This document shows, one piece after another, positions 10,234 to 23,235 of a DNA stretch of 64,000 bases. Below the pieces are notes generated by a model. The model was not told where the DNA came from, ran no database searches, and was given only the letters and a program-made list of their open reading frames with translations. The position numbers and the translations under genes were made by a program. Location of the stretch: assembly GCA_963580455.1 (NCBI GenBank), contig OY756968.1:15469996-15533995 (forward strand). Reading direction: 5' to 3'. Source of the stretch: Euonymus europaeus (taxonomy: Eukaryota; Streptophyta; Magnoliopsida; Celastrales; Celastraceae). Every line of letters starts with the position of its first letter. The stretch's first letter is position 1.

Positions 10234-12156
10234 CTAAGAAGCTTATACTCATAAAATTTGACATATAAGAACAATAAAAATTGTATACGGAGCAACGTTG
10301 ATGGTCCGAAGTTGCTCAACTCTCTCTATGAAGAAGCTTTTAACGATTTTGTCCATTTGTCATATAAAGTTGGTGTTTTGGCTTCGAAATAATCTATGAA
10401 GCTTAAACTCGTAAAATTTGACATATAAGAACAATAAAAATTGTACACCGAGCAACTTTGATGTTTCGAAGTTGCTCAACTCTCTCTATGGAGGAGCTTT
10501 TAAAGGTTTCGTCCATTTGTCATAGAAATTTGGTGTTTTGGCATCGAAATAGTCTAGGAAGCTTATACTCTTAAAATTTGACATAGAATAACAATAAAAA
10601 GTGTACATTGAGCAACTTTGATGGTCCGAAGTTGCTCAACTCTCTCTGTGGAGGAGCTTTTAACGGTTTTGTCCATTTGTCATAGAAAGTTGCTGTTTTG
10701 GCATCGAAATAATCTAGGAAGCTTATACTCATAAAATTTGACATATAAGAACAATAAAAATTGTACAGCGAGCAACTTTGATGGTCCGAAGTTGCTCAAC
10801 TCTCTCTATGGAGGAGCTTTTAACGTTTTTGTCCATTTGTCATAGAAAGTTGGTGTTTTGGAATCGAAATAATCTATGAAGCTTATACTCGTAAAATTTG
10901 ACATAGAAGAACAATCAAAAGTCTATCCAGAGCAACTTTGATCGTCCGAAGTTGCTCGACTCTCTCTATGGTGGAGCTTTTAACAGTTTTTTACATTTGT
11001 CATAGAAAGTTGTTTATTGGGCATCGAAATAATCTAGGAAGCTTAAACACGTAAAATTTGACATATAAGAACAATAAAAATTGTACACCGAGCAACTTTG
11101 ATGTTCCGAAGTTGCTCAACTCTCTCTATGGAGGAGCTTTTAACGGTTTTGTCCATTTGTCCTAGAAATTTAGTGTTTTGGAATCCAAATAATCTAGGAA
11201 GCTTATACTCATAAAATTTGACATATAAGAACAATAAAAATTGTACACCGAGCAACTTTGATGGTCCGAAGTTGTTTAACTCTCTTATATGGAGGACCTT
11301 TTATCGGTTTTGTCCATTTGTCATAGGAAGTTAGTGTTTTGGCATCCAAATAATCTAGGAAGCTTATACTCGTAAAATTTGACAAAGAAGAACAATAAGA
11401 AGTATACATAGAGCAATTTTGATGGTCCGAAGTTGCTCAACTCTTTTATATGGAGGAGCATTTATCGGTTTTGTCAATTTTTCATTGAAAGTTGGTGTTA
11501 TGGCATCGAAATAATCTAGGAAGCTCAAACTCGTAAAATTTGACATATAAGAACAATAAAAATTGTACAGCGAGCAACTTCGATGGTCCGAAGTTGCTCA
11601 ACTCTCTCTATGGAGGAGCTTTTAACGGTTTTGTCCATTTGTCATAGAAAGTTGGTGTTTTGGCATCGAAATAATCTGTGAAGCTTATACTCGTAAAATT
11701 TGAAGTAGAAGAACAATAAAAAGTCTATCCCGAGCAACTTTGATCGTCCGAAGTTGCTCGACTCTCTCTATGGAGGATCTTTTAACAGTTTTTTCCATTT
11801 GTCATAGAGAGTTGGTGATTGGGCATCGAAATAATCTAGGAATCTTAAACTCGTAAAATTTGACATATAAGAACAATAAAAATTGTACACTGAGCAACTT
11901 TGATGGTCCGAAGTTGCTCAACTCTCTCTATGGAGGAGCTTTTAACGGTTTCGTCCATTTGTCATAGAAAGTTGGTGTTTTGGCATCGAAATTATCTATG
12001 AAGCTTATACTCATAAAATTTTACATAAAAGAACAATAAAAAGTCTATCCCGAGCAACTTTGATTTTTCCGAAGTTGCTCAACTCTCTCTATGGAGGAGC
12101 CTTTAACGGTTTTGTCCGTTTGTCATTGAAAGTTGGTGTTTTGGCATCGAAATAAT
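10234..12156 (+). repeat. 12-monomer HOR, region A copy 5 (1,923 bp)
   Basis: A complete unit that carries the diagnostic variants of copy 2 (AATCAAAAGTC, TTTATTGGGC, GCTCAAACTCG, GAAGTAGAAG) at an offset of 7,532 bp. That offset is exactly the summed length of the intervening 12-mers, 4-mers and 3-mer. Confidence 0.9.
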
Positions 12157-14079
12157 CTAAGAAGCTTATACTCATAAAATTTGACATATAAGAACAATAA
12201 AAATTGTATACGGAGCAACGTTGATGGTCCGAAGTTGCTCAACTCTCTCTATGAAGGAGCTTTTAACGATTTTGTCCATTTGTCATATAAAGTTGGTGTT
12301 TTGGTTTCGAAATAATCTATGAAGCTTAAACTCGTAAAATTTGACATATAAGAACAATAAAAATTGTACACCGAGCAACTTTGATGTTTCGAAGTTGCTC
12401 AACTCTCTCTATGGAGGAGCTTTTAACGGTTTCGTCCATTTTTCATAGAAATTTGGTGTTTTGGCATCGAAATAGTCTAGGAAGCTTATACTCTTAAAAT
12501 TTGACATAGAAGAACAATAAAAAGTGTACATTGAGCAACTTTGATGGTCCGAAGTTGCTCAACTCTCTCTGTGGAGGAGCTTTTAACGATTTTGTCCATT
12601 TGTCATAGAAAGTTGCTGTTTTGGCATCGAAATAATCTAGGAAGCTTATACTCATAAAATTTGACATATAAGAACAATAAAAATTGTACAGCGAGTAACT
12701 TTGATGGTCCGAAGTTGCTCAACTCTCTCTATGGAGGAGCTTTTAACGTTTTTGTCCATTTGTCATAGAAAGTTGGTGTTTTGGAATCGAAATAATCTAT
12801 GAAGCTTATACTCATAAAATTTGACATAGAAGAACAATAAAAAGTCTATCCCGAGCAACTTTGATCGTCCGAAGTTGCTCGACTCTCTCTATGGAGGAGC
12901 TTTTAACAGTTTTTTCCATTTGTCATAGAAAGTTGTTGATTGGGCATCGAAATAATCTAGGAAGCTTAAACACGTAAAATTTGACATATAAGAACAATAA
13001 AAATTGTACACCAAGCAACTTTGATGTTCCGAAGTTGCTCAACTCTCTCTATGGAGGAGCTTTTAACGGTTTTGTCCATTTGTCATAGAAATTTAGTGTT
13101 TTGGCATCCAAATAATCTAGGAAGCTTATACTCATAAAATTTGACATATAAGAACAACAAAAATTGTACACCGAGCAACTTTGATGGTCCGAAGTTGTTT
13201 AACTCTCTTATATGGAGGACCTTTTATCGGTTTTGTCCATTTGTCATAGAAAGTTGGTGTTTTGGCATCCAAATAATCTAGGAAGCTTATACTCGTAAAA
13301 TTTGACAAAGAAGAACAATAAGAAGTATACATAGAGCAATTTTGATGGTCCGAAGTTGCTCAACTCTTTTATATGGAGGAGCATTTATCGGTTTTGTCAA
13401 TTTTTCATTGAAAGTTGGTGTTATGGCATCGAAATAATCTAGGAAGCTTAAACTCGTAAAATTTGACATATAAGAACAATAAAAATTGTACAGCGAGCAA
13501 CTTCGATGGTCCGAAGTTGCTCAACTCTCTCTATGGAGGAGCTTTTATCGGTTTTGTCCATTTGTCATAGAAAGTTGGTGTTTTGGCATCGAAATAATCT
13601 GTGAAGCTTATACTCGTAAAATTTGAAATAGAAGAACAATAAAAAGTCTATCCCGAGCAACTTTGATCGTCCGAAGTTGCTCGACTCTCTCTATGGAGGA
13701 TCTTTTAAAAGTTTTTTCCATTTGTCATAGAAAGTTGGTGATTGGGCATCGAAATAATCTAGGAATCTTAAACTCGTAAAATTTGACATATAAGAACAAT
13801 AAAAATTGTACACTGAGCAACTTAGATGGTCCGAAGTTGCTCAACTCTCTCTATGGAGGAGCTTTTAACGGTTTCGTCCATTTGTCATAGAAAGTTGGTG
13901 TTTTGGCATCGAAATAATCTATGAAGCTTATACTCATAAAATTTTACATAAAAGAACAATAAAAAGTCTATCCCGAGCAACTTTGATTTTTCCGAAGTTG
14001 CTCAACTCTCTCTATGGAGGAGCTTTTAACGGTTTTGTCCGTTTGTCATTGAAAGTTGGTGTTTTGGCATCGAAATAAT
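12157..14079 (+). repeat. 12-monomer HOR, region A copy 6 (1,923 bp)
   Basis: A complete b-to-m unit of 1,923 bp joined directly to copy 5, with no extra 4-mer between them. It carries scattered private substitutions, for example GCGAGTAACTTTG in e near 12,691 and AACTTAGATGG in l near 13,820. Confidence 0.9.
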
Positions 14080-16163
14080 CTAAGAAGCTTATACTCATAA
14101 AATTTGACATATAAGAACAATAAAAATTGTACAGCGAGCAACTTCGATGGTCCGAAGTTGCTCAACTCTCTCTATGAAGGAGCTTTTAACGATTTTGTCC
14201 ATTTGTCATATAAAGTTGGTGTTTTGGCTTCGAAATAATCTATGAAGCTTAAACTCGTAAAATTTGACATATAAGAACAATAAAAATTGTACACCGAACA
14301 ACTTTGATGTTTCGAAGTTGCTCAACTCTCTCTATGGAGGAGCTTTTAATGGTTTCGTCCATTTGTCATAGAAATTTGGTGTTTTGGCATCGAAATAGTC
14401 TAGGAAGCTTATACTCTTAAAATTTGACATAGAAGAACAATAAAAAGTGTACATTGAGCAACTTTGATGGTCCGAAGTTGCTCAACTCTCTCTGTGGAGG
14501 AGCTTTTAACGGTTTTGTCCATTTGTCATAGAAAGTTGCTGTTTTGGCATCGAAATAATCTAGGAAGCTTATACTCATAAAATTTGACATATAAGAACAA
14601 TAAAAATTGTACAGCGAGCAACTTTGATGGTCCGAAGTTGCTCAACTCTCTCTATGGAGGAGCTTTTAACGTTTTTGTCCATTTGTCATAGAAAGTTGGT
14701 GTTTTGGAATCGAAATAATCTATGAAGCTTATACTCGTAAAATTTGACATAGAAGAACAATAAAAAGTCTATCCCGAGCAACTTTGATCGTCCGAAGTTG
14801 CTCGACTCTCTCTATGGAGGAGCTTTTAACAGTTTTTTCCATTTGTCATAGAAAGTTGTTGATTGGGCATCGAAATAATCTAGGAAGCTTAAACACGTAA
14901 AATTTGACATATAAGAACAATAAAAATTGTACACCGAGCAACTTTGATGTTCCGAAGTTGCTCAACTCTCTCTATGGAGGAGCTTTTAACTGTTTTGTCC
15001 ATTTGTCATAGAAATTTAGTGTTTTGGCATCCAAATAATCTAGGAAGCTTATACTCATAAAATTTGACATATAAGAACAATAAAAATTGTACACCGAGCA
15101 ACTTTGATGGTCCGAAATTGTTTAACTCTCTTATATGGAGGACCTTTTATCGGTTTTGTCCATTTGTCATAGAAAGTTGGTGTTTTGGCATCCAAATAAT
15201 CTAGGAAGCTTATACTCGTAAAATTTGACAAAGAAGAACAATAAGTAGTATACATAGAGCAATTTTGATGGTCTGAAGTTGCTCAACTCTTTTATATGGA
15301 GGAGCATTTATCGGTTTTGTCCATTTTTCTTTGAAAGTTGGTGTTATGGCATCGAAATAATCTAGGAAGCTTAAACACGTAAAATTTGACATATAAGAAC
15401 AATAAAAATTGTACACCGAGCAACTTTGATGTTCCGAAGTTGCTCAACTCTCTCCATGGAGGAGCTTTTAACGGTTTTGTCCATTTGTCATAGAAATTTA
15501 GTGTTTTGGCATCCAAATAATCTAGGAAGCTTATACTCATAAAATTCGACATATAAGAACAATAAAAATTGTACACCGAGCAACTTTGATGGTCCGAAGT
15601 TGTTTAACTCTCTTTTATGGAGGACCTTTTATCGGTTTTGTCCATTTGTCATAGAAAGTTGGTGTTTTGGCATCGAAATAATCTGTGAAGCTTATACTCG
15701 TAAAATTTGAAATAGAAGAACAATAAAAAGTCTATCCCGAGCAACTTTGATCGTCCGAAGTTGCTCGACTCTCTCTATGGAGGATCTTTTAACAGTTTTT
15801 TCCATTTGTCATAGAAAGTTGGTGATTGGGCATCGAAATAATCTAGGAATCTTAAACTCGTAAAATTTGACATATAAGAACAATAAAAATTGTACACTGA
15901 GCAACTTTGATGGTCCGAAGTTGCTCAACTCTCTCTATGGAGGAGCTTTTAATGGTTTCGTCCATTTGTCATAGAAAGTTGGTGTTTTGGCATCGAAATA
16001 ATCTATGAAGCTTATACTCATAAAATTTTACATAAAAGAACAATAAAAAGTCTATCCCGAGCAACTTTGATTTTTCCGAAGTTGCTCAACTCTCTCTATG
16101 GAGGAGCTTTTAACGGTTTTGTCCGTTTGTCATTGAAAGTTGGTGTTTTGTCATCGAAATAAT
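14080..16163 (+). repeat. Rearranged HOR, region A copy 7 (13 monomers, 2,084 bp)
   Basis: The order is b/j/b hybrid, c, d, e, f, g, h, i, then g and h again in place of j, followed by k, l and m. The second g starts at 15,362 directly after i, and the second h runs into k at 15,683. The length is 13x160 plus four extra bases, one for each 161-bp monomer (h, i, h, m). It is the last well-ordered unit before the array becomes irregular. Confidence 0.85.
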
Positions 16164-16482
16164 CTAAGAAGCTTATACTCATAAAATTTGACATATAAGA
16201 ACAATAAAATTGTATACGGAGCAACGTTGATGGTCCGAAGTTGCTCAACTCTCTCTATGAAGGAGCTTTTAACGATTTTGTCCATTTGTCATATAAAGTT
16301 GGTGTTTTGGCTTCGAAATAATCTATGAAGCTTAAACTCGTAAAATTTGACATATAAGAACAATAAAAAGTCTATCCCGAGCAACTTTGATCGTCCGAAG
16401 TTGCTCGACTCTCTCTATGGAGGATCTTTTAACAGTTTTTTCCATTTGTCATAGAAAGTTGGTGATTGGGCATCGAAATAAT
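16164..16482 (+). repeat. Terminal b and c/k hybrid monomers of region A
   Basis: A b-type monomer with a 1-bp deletion (CAATAAAATTG, 159 bp) is followed by a c-type start that switches to k-type (TATCCCGAGC, GATCG, GGTGATTGGGC). After 16,482 the strict 12-monomer order is lost. Confidence 0.8.
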
Positions 16483-19400
16483 CTAGGAAGCTTAAACTCG
16501 TAAAATTTGACATATAAGAACAATAAAAATTGTACATCGAGCAACTTTGATGGTCCGAAGTTGCTCAACTCTCTCTATGGAGGAGCTTTTAACGGTTTTG
16601 TCCATTTGTCATAGAAAGTTTGTGTTTTGGCATCGAAATAATCTATGAAGCTTAAACTCGTAAAATTTCACATATAAGAACAATAAAAATCGTACACCGA
16701 GCAACTTTGACGTTCCGAAGTTGCTCAACTCTCTCTATGGAGGAGCTTTTAACGGTTTTGTCCATTTGTCATAAAATTTAGTGTTTTGACATCCAAATAA
16801 TCTTGGAAGCTAATACTCATAAAATTTGACATATAAGAACAAGAAAAATTGTACACCGATCAACTTTAATGGTCCTTAGTTGTTTAACTCTCTTATATGG
16901 AGGAGCTTTTATCGGTTTTGTCCATTTGTCATAGAAAGTTGGTGTTTTGGCATCCAAATAATCTAGGAAGCTTGTAATCGTAAAATTTGACAAAGAAGAT
17001 TAATAAGAAGTGTACATAGAGCAATTTTGATGGTCCGAAGTTCCTCAACTCTCTTATATGGAGGAGCTTTTATCGGTTTTGTCCATTTTTCATAGAAAGT
17101 TGGTGTTATGGCATCGAAATAATCTAGGAAGCTTAAACTCGTAAAATTTGACATATAAGAACAATAAAAATTGTACAGCGACCAACTTTGATGGTCCGAA
17201 GTTGCTCAACTCTCTCTATGGAGGAGCTTTTAACGGTTTTGTCCATTTGTCATAGAAAGTTGGTGTTTTGGCATCGAAATAATCTGTGAAGCTTATACTC
17301 GTAAAATTTGACATAGAAGAACAATAAAAAGTCTATCCCGAGCAACTTTGATCGTCCGAAGTTGCTCGACTCTCTCTATGGAGGATCTTTTAACAGTTTT
17401 TTCCTATTTGTCATAGAAAGTTGGTGATTGGGCATCGAAATAATCTAGAAGGCTTAAACTCGTAAAATTTGACATATAAGAACAATAAAAATTGTACATC
17501 GAGCAACTTTGATGGTCCGAAGTTGCTCAACTCTCTCTATGGAGGAGCTTTTAAAGGTTTCGTCCATTTGTCATAGAAATTTGGTGTTTTGGCATCCAAA
17601 TAATCTAGGAAGCTTATACTCATAAAATTTGACATATAAGAACAATAAAAATTGTACACCGAGCAACTTTGATGGTCCGAAGTTGCTCAACTCTCTCTAT
17701 GGAGGAGCATTTAACGGTTTTGTCCATTTGTCATAGAAAGTTGGTGTTTTGGCATCCAAATAATCTTGGAAGCTTATACTCATAAAATTTGACATATAAG
17801 AACAATAAAAATTGTACACCGAGCAACGTTGATGGTCCGCAGTTGCACAATTCTCTCTATGGAGGAGCTTTTAACGGTTTCATCCATTTGTCATAGAAAG
17901 TTGGTGTTTTGGCATCCAAATAATCTTGGAAGCTTATACTCATAAAATTTGACATATAAGAACAATAAAAATTGTACACCTAGCAACGTTGATGGTCCGA
18001 AGTTGCTCAACTCTCTCTATGGAGGAGCTTTTAACGGTTTTGTCCATTTGTCATAGAAAGTTGGTGTTTTGGCATCGAAATAGTCTAGGAAGCTTATACT
18101 CTTAAAATTTGACATAGAAGAACAATAAAAAGTGTACATTGAGCAACTTTGATGGTCCGAAGTTGCTCAACTCTCTCTATGGAGAAGCTTTTAACGTTTT
18201 GTCCATTTGTCATAGAAAGTTGGCGTTTTGGCATAGAAATAATCTAGGAAGCTTATACTCATAAAATTTGACATATAAGAACAATAAAAATTGTACACTG
18301 AGCAACGCTCATGGTCCGAAGTTGCTCAACTCTCTCAATGGAGGAGCTTTTAACGGTTTTGTCCATTTGTCATAGAAAGTTGGTGTTTTGGCATCGAAAT
18401 AATCTATGCAGCTTATACTCATAAAATTTTACATAAAAGAACAATAAAAAGTCTATCCCGAGCAACTTTGATTTTTCCGAAGTTGCTCAACTCTCTCTAT
18501 GGAGGACCTTTTAACGGTTTTGTCCATTTGTCATAGAAAGTTGGTGTTTTGGCATCGAAATCATCTAGGAAGCTTATACTCATAAAATTAGACATATTCT
18601 AAAGAACAATAAAAATTGTATACGGAGCAACGTTCATGGTCCGAAGTTGCTCAACTCTCTCTATGAGGGAGCTTTTAACGGTTTTGTCCATTTGTCATAG
18701 AAAGTTGGTGTTTTGGCATCGAAATAATCTATGAAGCTTAAACTCGTAAAATTTGACATATAAGAACAATAAAAATTGTACACCGAGCAACTTTGATGTT
18801 CCGAAGTTGCTCAACTCTCTCTATGGAGGAGCTTTTAACGGTTTTGTCCATTTGTCATAGAAACTTGGTGTTTTGGCATCAAAATAGTCTAGGAAGCTTA
18901 TACACTTAAAATTTGACATAGAAGAACAATAAAAAGTGTACGTTGAGCAACTTTGATAGTCCTTAGTTGTTTAACTCTCTTATATGGAGGAGCTTTTATC
19001 AGTTTTGTCCATTTGTCATAGAAAGTTGGTGTTTTGGCATCCAAATAATCTAGGAAGCTTAAACTCATAAAATTTGACATAGAAGAACAATAAAAAGTGT
19101 ACGTTGAGCAACTTTGATAGTCCTTAGTTGTTTAACTCTCTTATATGGAGGAGCTTTTATCGGTTTTGTCCATTTGTCATAGAAAGTTGGTGTTTTGGCA
19201 TCCAAATAATCTAGGAAGCTTAAACTCATAAAATTTGACATATAAGAACAATAAAAATAGTATAGCGAGCAACTTTGATGGTCCGAAGTTGCTCAACTCT
19301 CTCTATGGCGGAGCTTTTAACGGTTTCGTCCATTTGTCATAGAAAGTTGGTGTTTTGGCATCATAATAATCTAGGAAGCTTATACTCTTAAAATTTGACA

Positions 19401-19684
19401 TAGAAGAACAATAAGAAGTGTACATAGAGCAATTTTGATGGTCCGAAGTTGCTCAACTCTCTTATATGAAGGAGCTTTTATCGGTTTTGTCCATTTGTCA
19501 TAGAAAGTTGGTGTTATGGCATCGAAATAATCTAGGAAGCTTAAACTCGTAAAATTTGACATATAAGAACAATAAAAATTGTACAGCGAGCAACTTTGAT
19601 GGTCCAAAGTTGCTCAACTCTCTCTATGGAGGAGCTTTTAACGGTTTCGTCCATTTGTCATAGAAATTTGGTGTTTTGGCATCC
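16483..19684 (+). repeat. Diverged satellite monomers with fragments of the region A order
   Basis: About 20 monomers share the same 160-bp unit but show more private substitutions and indels than region A. A recognisable g-h-i-j-k order persists from about 16,643 to 17,440 (for example GTTTAACTCTCTTATATGG near 16,880 and CTGTGAAG near 17,283). Oddities are a 1-bp insertion (TTCCTATTTG near 17,402), a 4-bp insertion (ACATATTCTAAAGAAC near 18,592) and two consecutive near-identical d/h hybrid monomers near 18,900-19,210. No gene or other element is seen. Confidence 0.85.
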
Positions 19685-21774
19685 AAATAATCTAGGAAGC
19701 TTATACTCATAAAATTTGACATATAAGAACAATAAAAATTGTACAGCGAGCAACGTTGATGGTCCGAAGTTGCTCAACTCTCTCTATGGAGGAGCTTTTA
19801 ACGGTTTCGTCCATTTGTCATAGAAAGTTGGTGTTTTGGCATCCAAATAATCTTGGAAGCTTATACTCATAAAATTTGACGTATATGAACAATAAAAATT
19901 GTACACCAAGCAACGTTGGTGGTCCGAAGTTGCTCAACTCTCTCTATGGAGGAGCTTTTAACGGTTTTGTCCATTTGTCATAGAAAGTTGGTGTTTTGGC
20001 ATCGAAGTAGTCTAGGAAGCTTATACACTTAAAATTTGACATAGAATAACAATAAAAAGTGTACATTGAGCAACTTTGATGGTCCGAAGTTGCTCAACTC
20101 TCTCTATGGAGGAGCTTTTAACGGTTTTGTCCATTTGTCATAGAAAGTTGGTGTTTTGGCATCGAAATAATCTAGGAAGCTCTTATACTCATAAAATTTG
20201 ACATATAAGAACAATAAAAATTGTACAATGAGCAACGTTCATGGTCCGAAGTTACTCAGCTCTCTCTACGGAGGTGGTTCTAACGGTTTTGTCCATTTGT
20301 CATAGAAAGTTGGTGTTTTGGCATCGAAATAATCTATGAAGCTTATACTCATAAAATTTTACATAAAAGAACAATAAAAAGTCTATGCCGAGCAACTTTG
20401 ATTTTTCAGAAGTTGCTCAACTCTCTCTATGGAGGAGCTTTTAACGGTTTTGTCCATTTGTCATAGAAAGTTGGTGTTTTGGCATCAAAATAATCTAGGA
20501 AGCTTATACTCATAAAACTTGACATATAAGAACAATAATAAAAATTGTATACGGAGCAACGTTCATGGTCCGAAGTTGCTCAACTCTCTCTATGAAGGAG
20601 CTTTTAACGGTTTTGTCCATTTGTCATAGAAAGTTGGTGTTTTGGCATCGAAATAAACTAGGAAGCTTAAACTCATAAAATTTGACATATAAGAACAATG
20701 AAAATTGTACACTGAGCAACTTTGATGTTGCGAAGTTGCTCAACTCTCTCTATTGAGGAGCTTTTAACGGTTTTGTCCATTTGTCATAGAAATTTAGTGT
20801 TTTCACATCCAAATAATCTTGGAAGCTTATACTCATAAAATTTGACATATAAGAACAATAAAAATTGTACACCGATCAACTTTAATGGTCCTTAGTTGTT
20901 TAACTCTCTTATATGGAGGATCTTTTATCGGTTTTGTCCATTTGTCATAGAAAGTTGGTGTTTTGGCTTCCAAATAATCTAGGAAGCTTATACTCATAAA
21001 ATTTGACATATAAGAACAATAATAATTGTACACTAAGCAACGTTGATGGTCCAAAGTTGCTCAACTTTCTCAATGGAGGTGCTTTTAACGATTTTGTCCA
21101 TTTGTCATAGAAAGTTGGTGTTTTGGCATCATAATAATCTAGGAAGCTTATACTCGTAAAATTTGACATATAAGAATAATAAAAATTGTACAGCGAGCAA
21201 CGTTGATGGTCCGAAGTTGCTCAACTCTCTCTATGGAGGAGCTTTTAACTGTTTCGTCCATTTGTCATAGAAAGTTGGTGTTTTAGCATCCAAATAATCT
21301 TGGAAGCTTATGCTCATAAAATTTGACATATAAGAACAATAAAAATTGTACACCGATCAACTTTAATGGTTCTCAGTTGCTCAACACTCTTATATGGAGG
21401 AGCTTTTATCGGTTTGTTCCATTTGTCATATAAAGTTTGTGTTTTGGCATCGAAATAATCTAGGAAGCTTATACTCATAAAACTTGACATATAAGAACAA
21501 TAAAAATTGTACACCGATCAACTTTAATGGTTCTTAGTTGCTCAACACTCTTATATGGAGGAGCTTTTATCGGTTTGTTCCATTTGTCATATAAAGTTGG
21601 TGTTTTGGCATCGAAATAATCTAGGAAGCTTATACTCATAAAACTTGACATATAAGAACAATAAAAATTGTATACGGAGCAACGTTGATGGTCCGAAGTT
21701 GCTCAACTTTCTCAATGGAGGTGCTTTTAACGGTTTTGTCCATTTGTCATAGAAAGTTGGTGCTTTAGGCATCC
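19685..21774 (+). repeat. 13-monomer HOR, 2,090-bp period, copy 1
   Basis: Diagnostic features recur 2,090 bp downstream: TATATGAAC (19,882 and 21,972), the 2-bp insertion GGAAGCTCTTATACTC (about 20,177 and 22,267) and the 3-bp slippage AACAATAATAAAAATTG (about 20,532 and 22,622). The final part (about 21,145-21,774) has no close counterpart in the next copy. It contains two consecutive near-identical monomers with the marker CAACACTCTTATATGG (near 21,382 and 21,543). Confidence 0.8.
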
Positions 21775-23235
21775 AAATAATCTAGGAAGCTTATACTCAT
21801 AAAATTTGACATATAAGAACAATAAAAATTGTACAGCGAGCAACGTTGATGGTCCGAAGTTGCTCAACTCTCTCTATGGAGGAGCTTTTAACGATTTCGT
21901 CCATTTGTCATTGAAAGTTGGTGTTTTGGCATCCAAATAAACTTGGAAGCTTATACTCAAAAAATTTGACATATATGAACAATAAAAATTGTACACCGAG
22001 CAACGTTGATGGTCCGAAGTTGCTCAACTCTCTCTATGGAGGAGCTTTTAACGGTTTTGTCCATTTGTCATAGAAAGTTGGTGTTTTGGCATCGAAATAG
22101 TCTAGGAAGCTTATACACTTAAAATTTGACATAGAAGAACAATAAAAAGTGTACATTGAGCAACTTTGATGGTCCGAAGTTGCTCAACTCTCTCTATGGA
22201 GGAGCTTTTAACGGTTCTGTCCATTTGTCATAGAAAGTTGGTGTTTTGGCATCGAAATAATCTAGGAAGCTCTTATACTCATAAAATTTGGCATATAAGA
22301 ACAATAAAAATTGTACACTGAGCAACGTTCATGGTCCGAAGTTGCTCAACTATCTCTACGAAGGAGGTTCTAACGGTTTTGTCCATTTGTCATAGAAAGT
22401 TGGTGTTTTGGCATCGAAATAATCTATGAAGCTTATACTCATAAAATTTTCCATAAAAGAACAATAAAAAGTCTATCCCGAGCAACTTTGATTTTTCAGA
22501 AGTTGCTCAACTCTCTCTATGGAGGAGCTTTTAACAATTTTGTCCATTTGTCATAGAAAGTTGGTGTTTTGGCATCGAAATAATCTAGGAAGCTTATACT
22601 CATAAAACTTGACATATAAGAACAATAATAAAAATTGTATACGGAGCAACGTTCATGTTCCGAAGTTGCTCAACTCTCTCTATGAAGGAGCTTTTAACGG
22701 TTTTGTCCATTTGTCATAGAAAGTTGGTGTTTTGGCATCGAAATAATCTATGAAGCTTAAACTCGTAAAATTTGACATATAAGAACAATAAAAATTGTAC
22801 ACCGAGCAACTTTGATGTTGCGAAGTTGCTCAACTCTCTCTATGGAGGAGCTTTTAATGGTTTTGTCAATTTGTCATAGAAATTTAGTGTATTGACATCC
22901 AAATAATCTTGGAAGCTTATACTCATAAAATTTGACATATAAGAACAATAAAAATTGTACACCGATCAACTTTAATGGTCCTTAGTTGTTTAACTCTCTT
23001 ATATGGAGAAGCTTTTATCGGTTTTGTCCATTTGTCATAGAAAGTTGGTGTTTTGGCTTCCAAATAATCTAGGAAGCTTATACTCATAAAATTTGACATA
23101 TAAGAACAATAAAAATTGTACACTAAGCAACGTTGATGGTCCAAAGTTGCTCAACTTTCTCAATGGAGGTGCTTTTAACGGTTTTGTCCATTTGTCATAG
23201 AAAGTTGGTGTTTTGGCATCATTATAATCTAGATA
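21775..23235 (+). repeat. 13-monomer HOR, 2,090-bp period, partial copy 2
   Basis: Collinear with 19,685-21,145 and ending near GGCATCATTATAATC at about 23,215. The similarity is clearly lower than between region A units, since substitutions are visible in most monomers. This suggests an older duplication. Confidence 0.78.
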
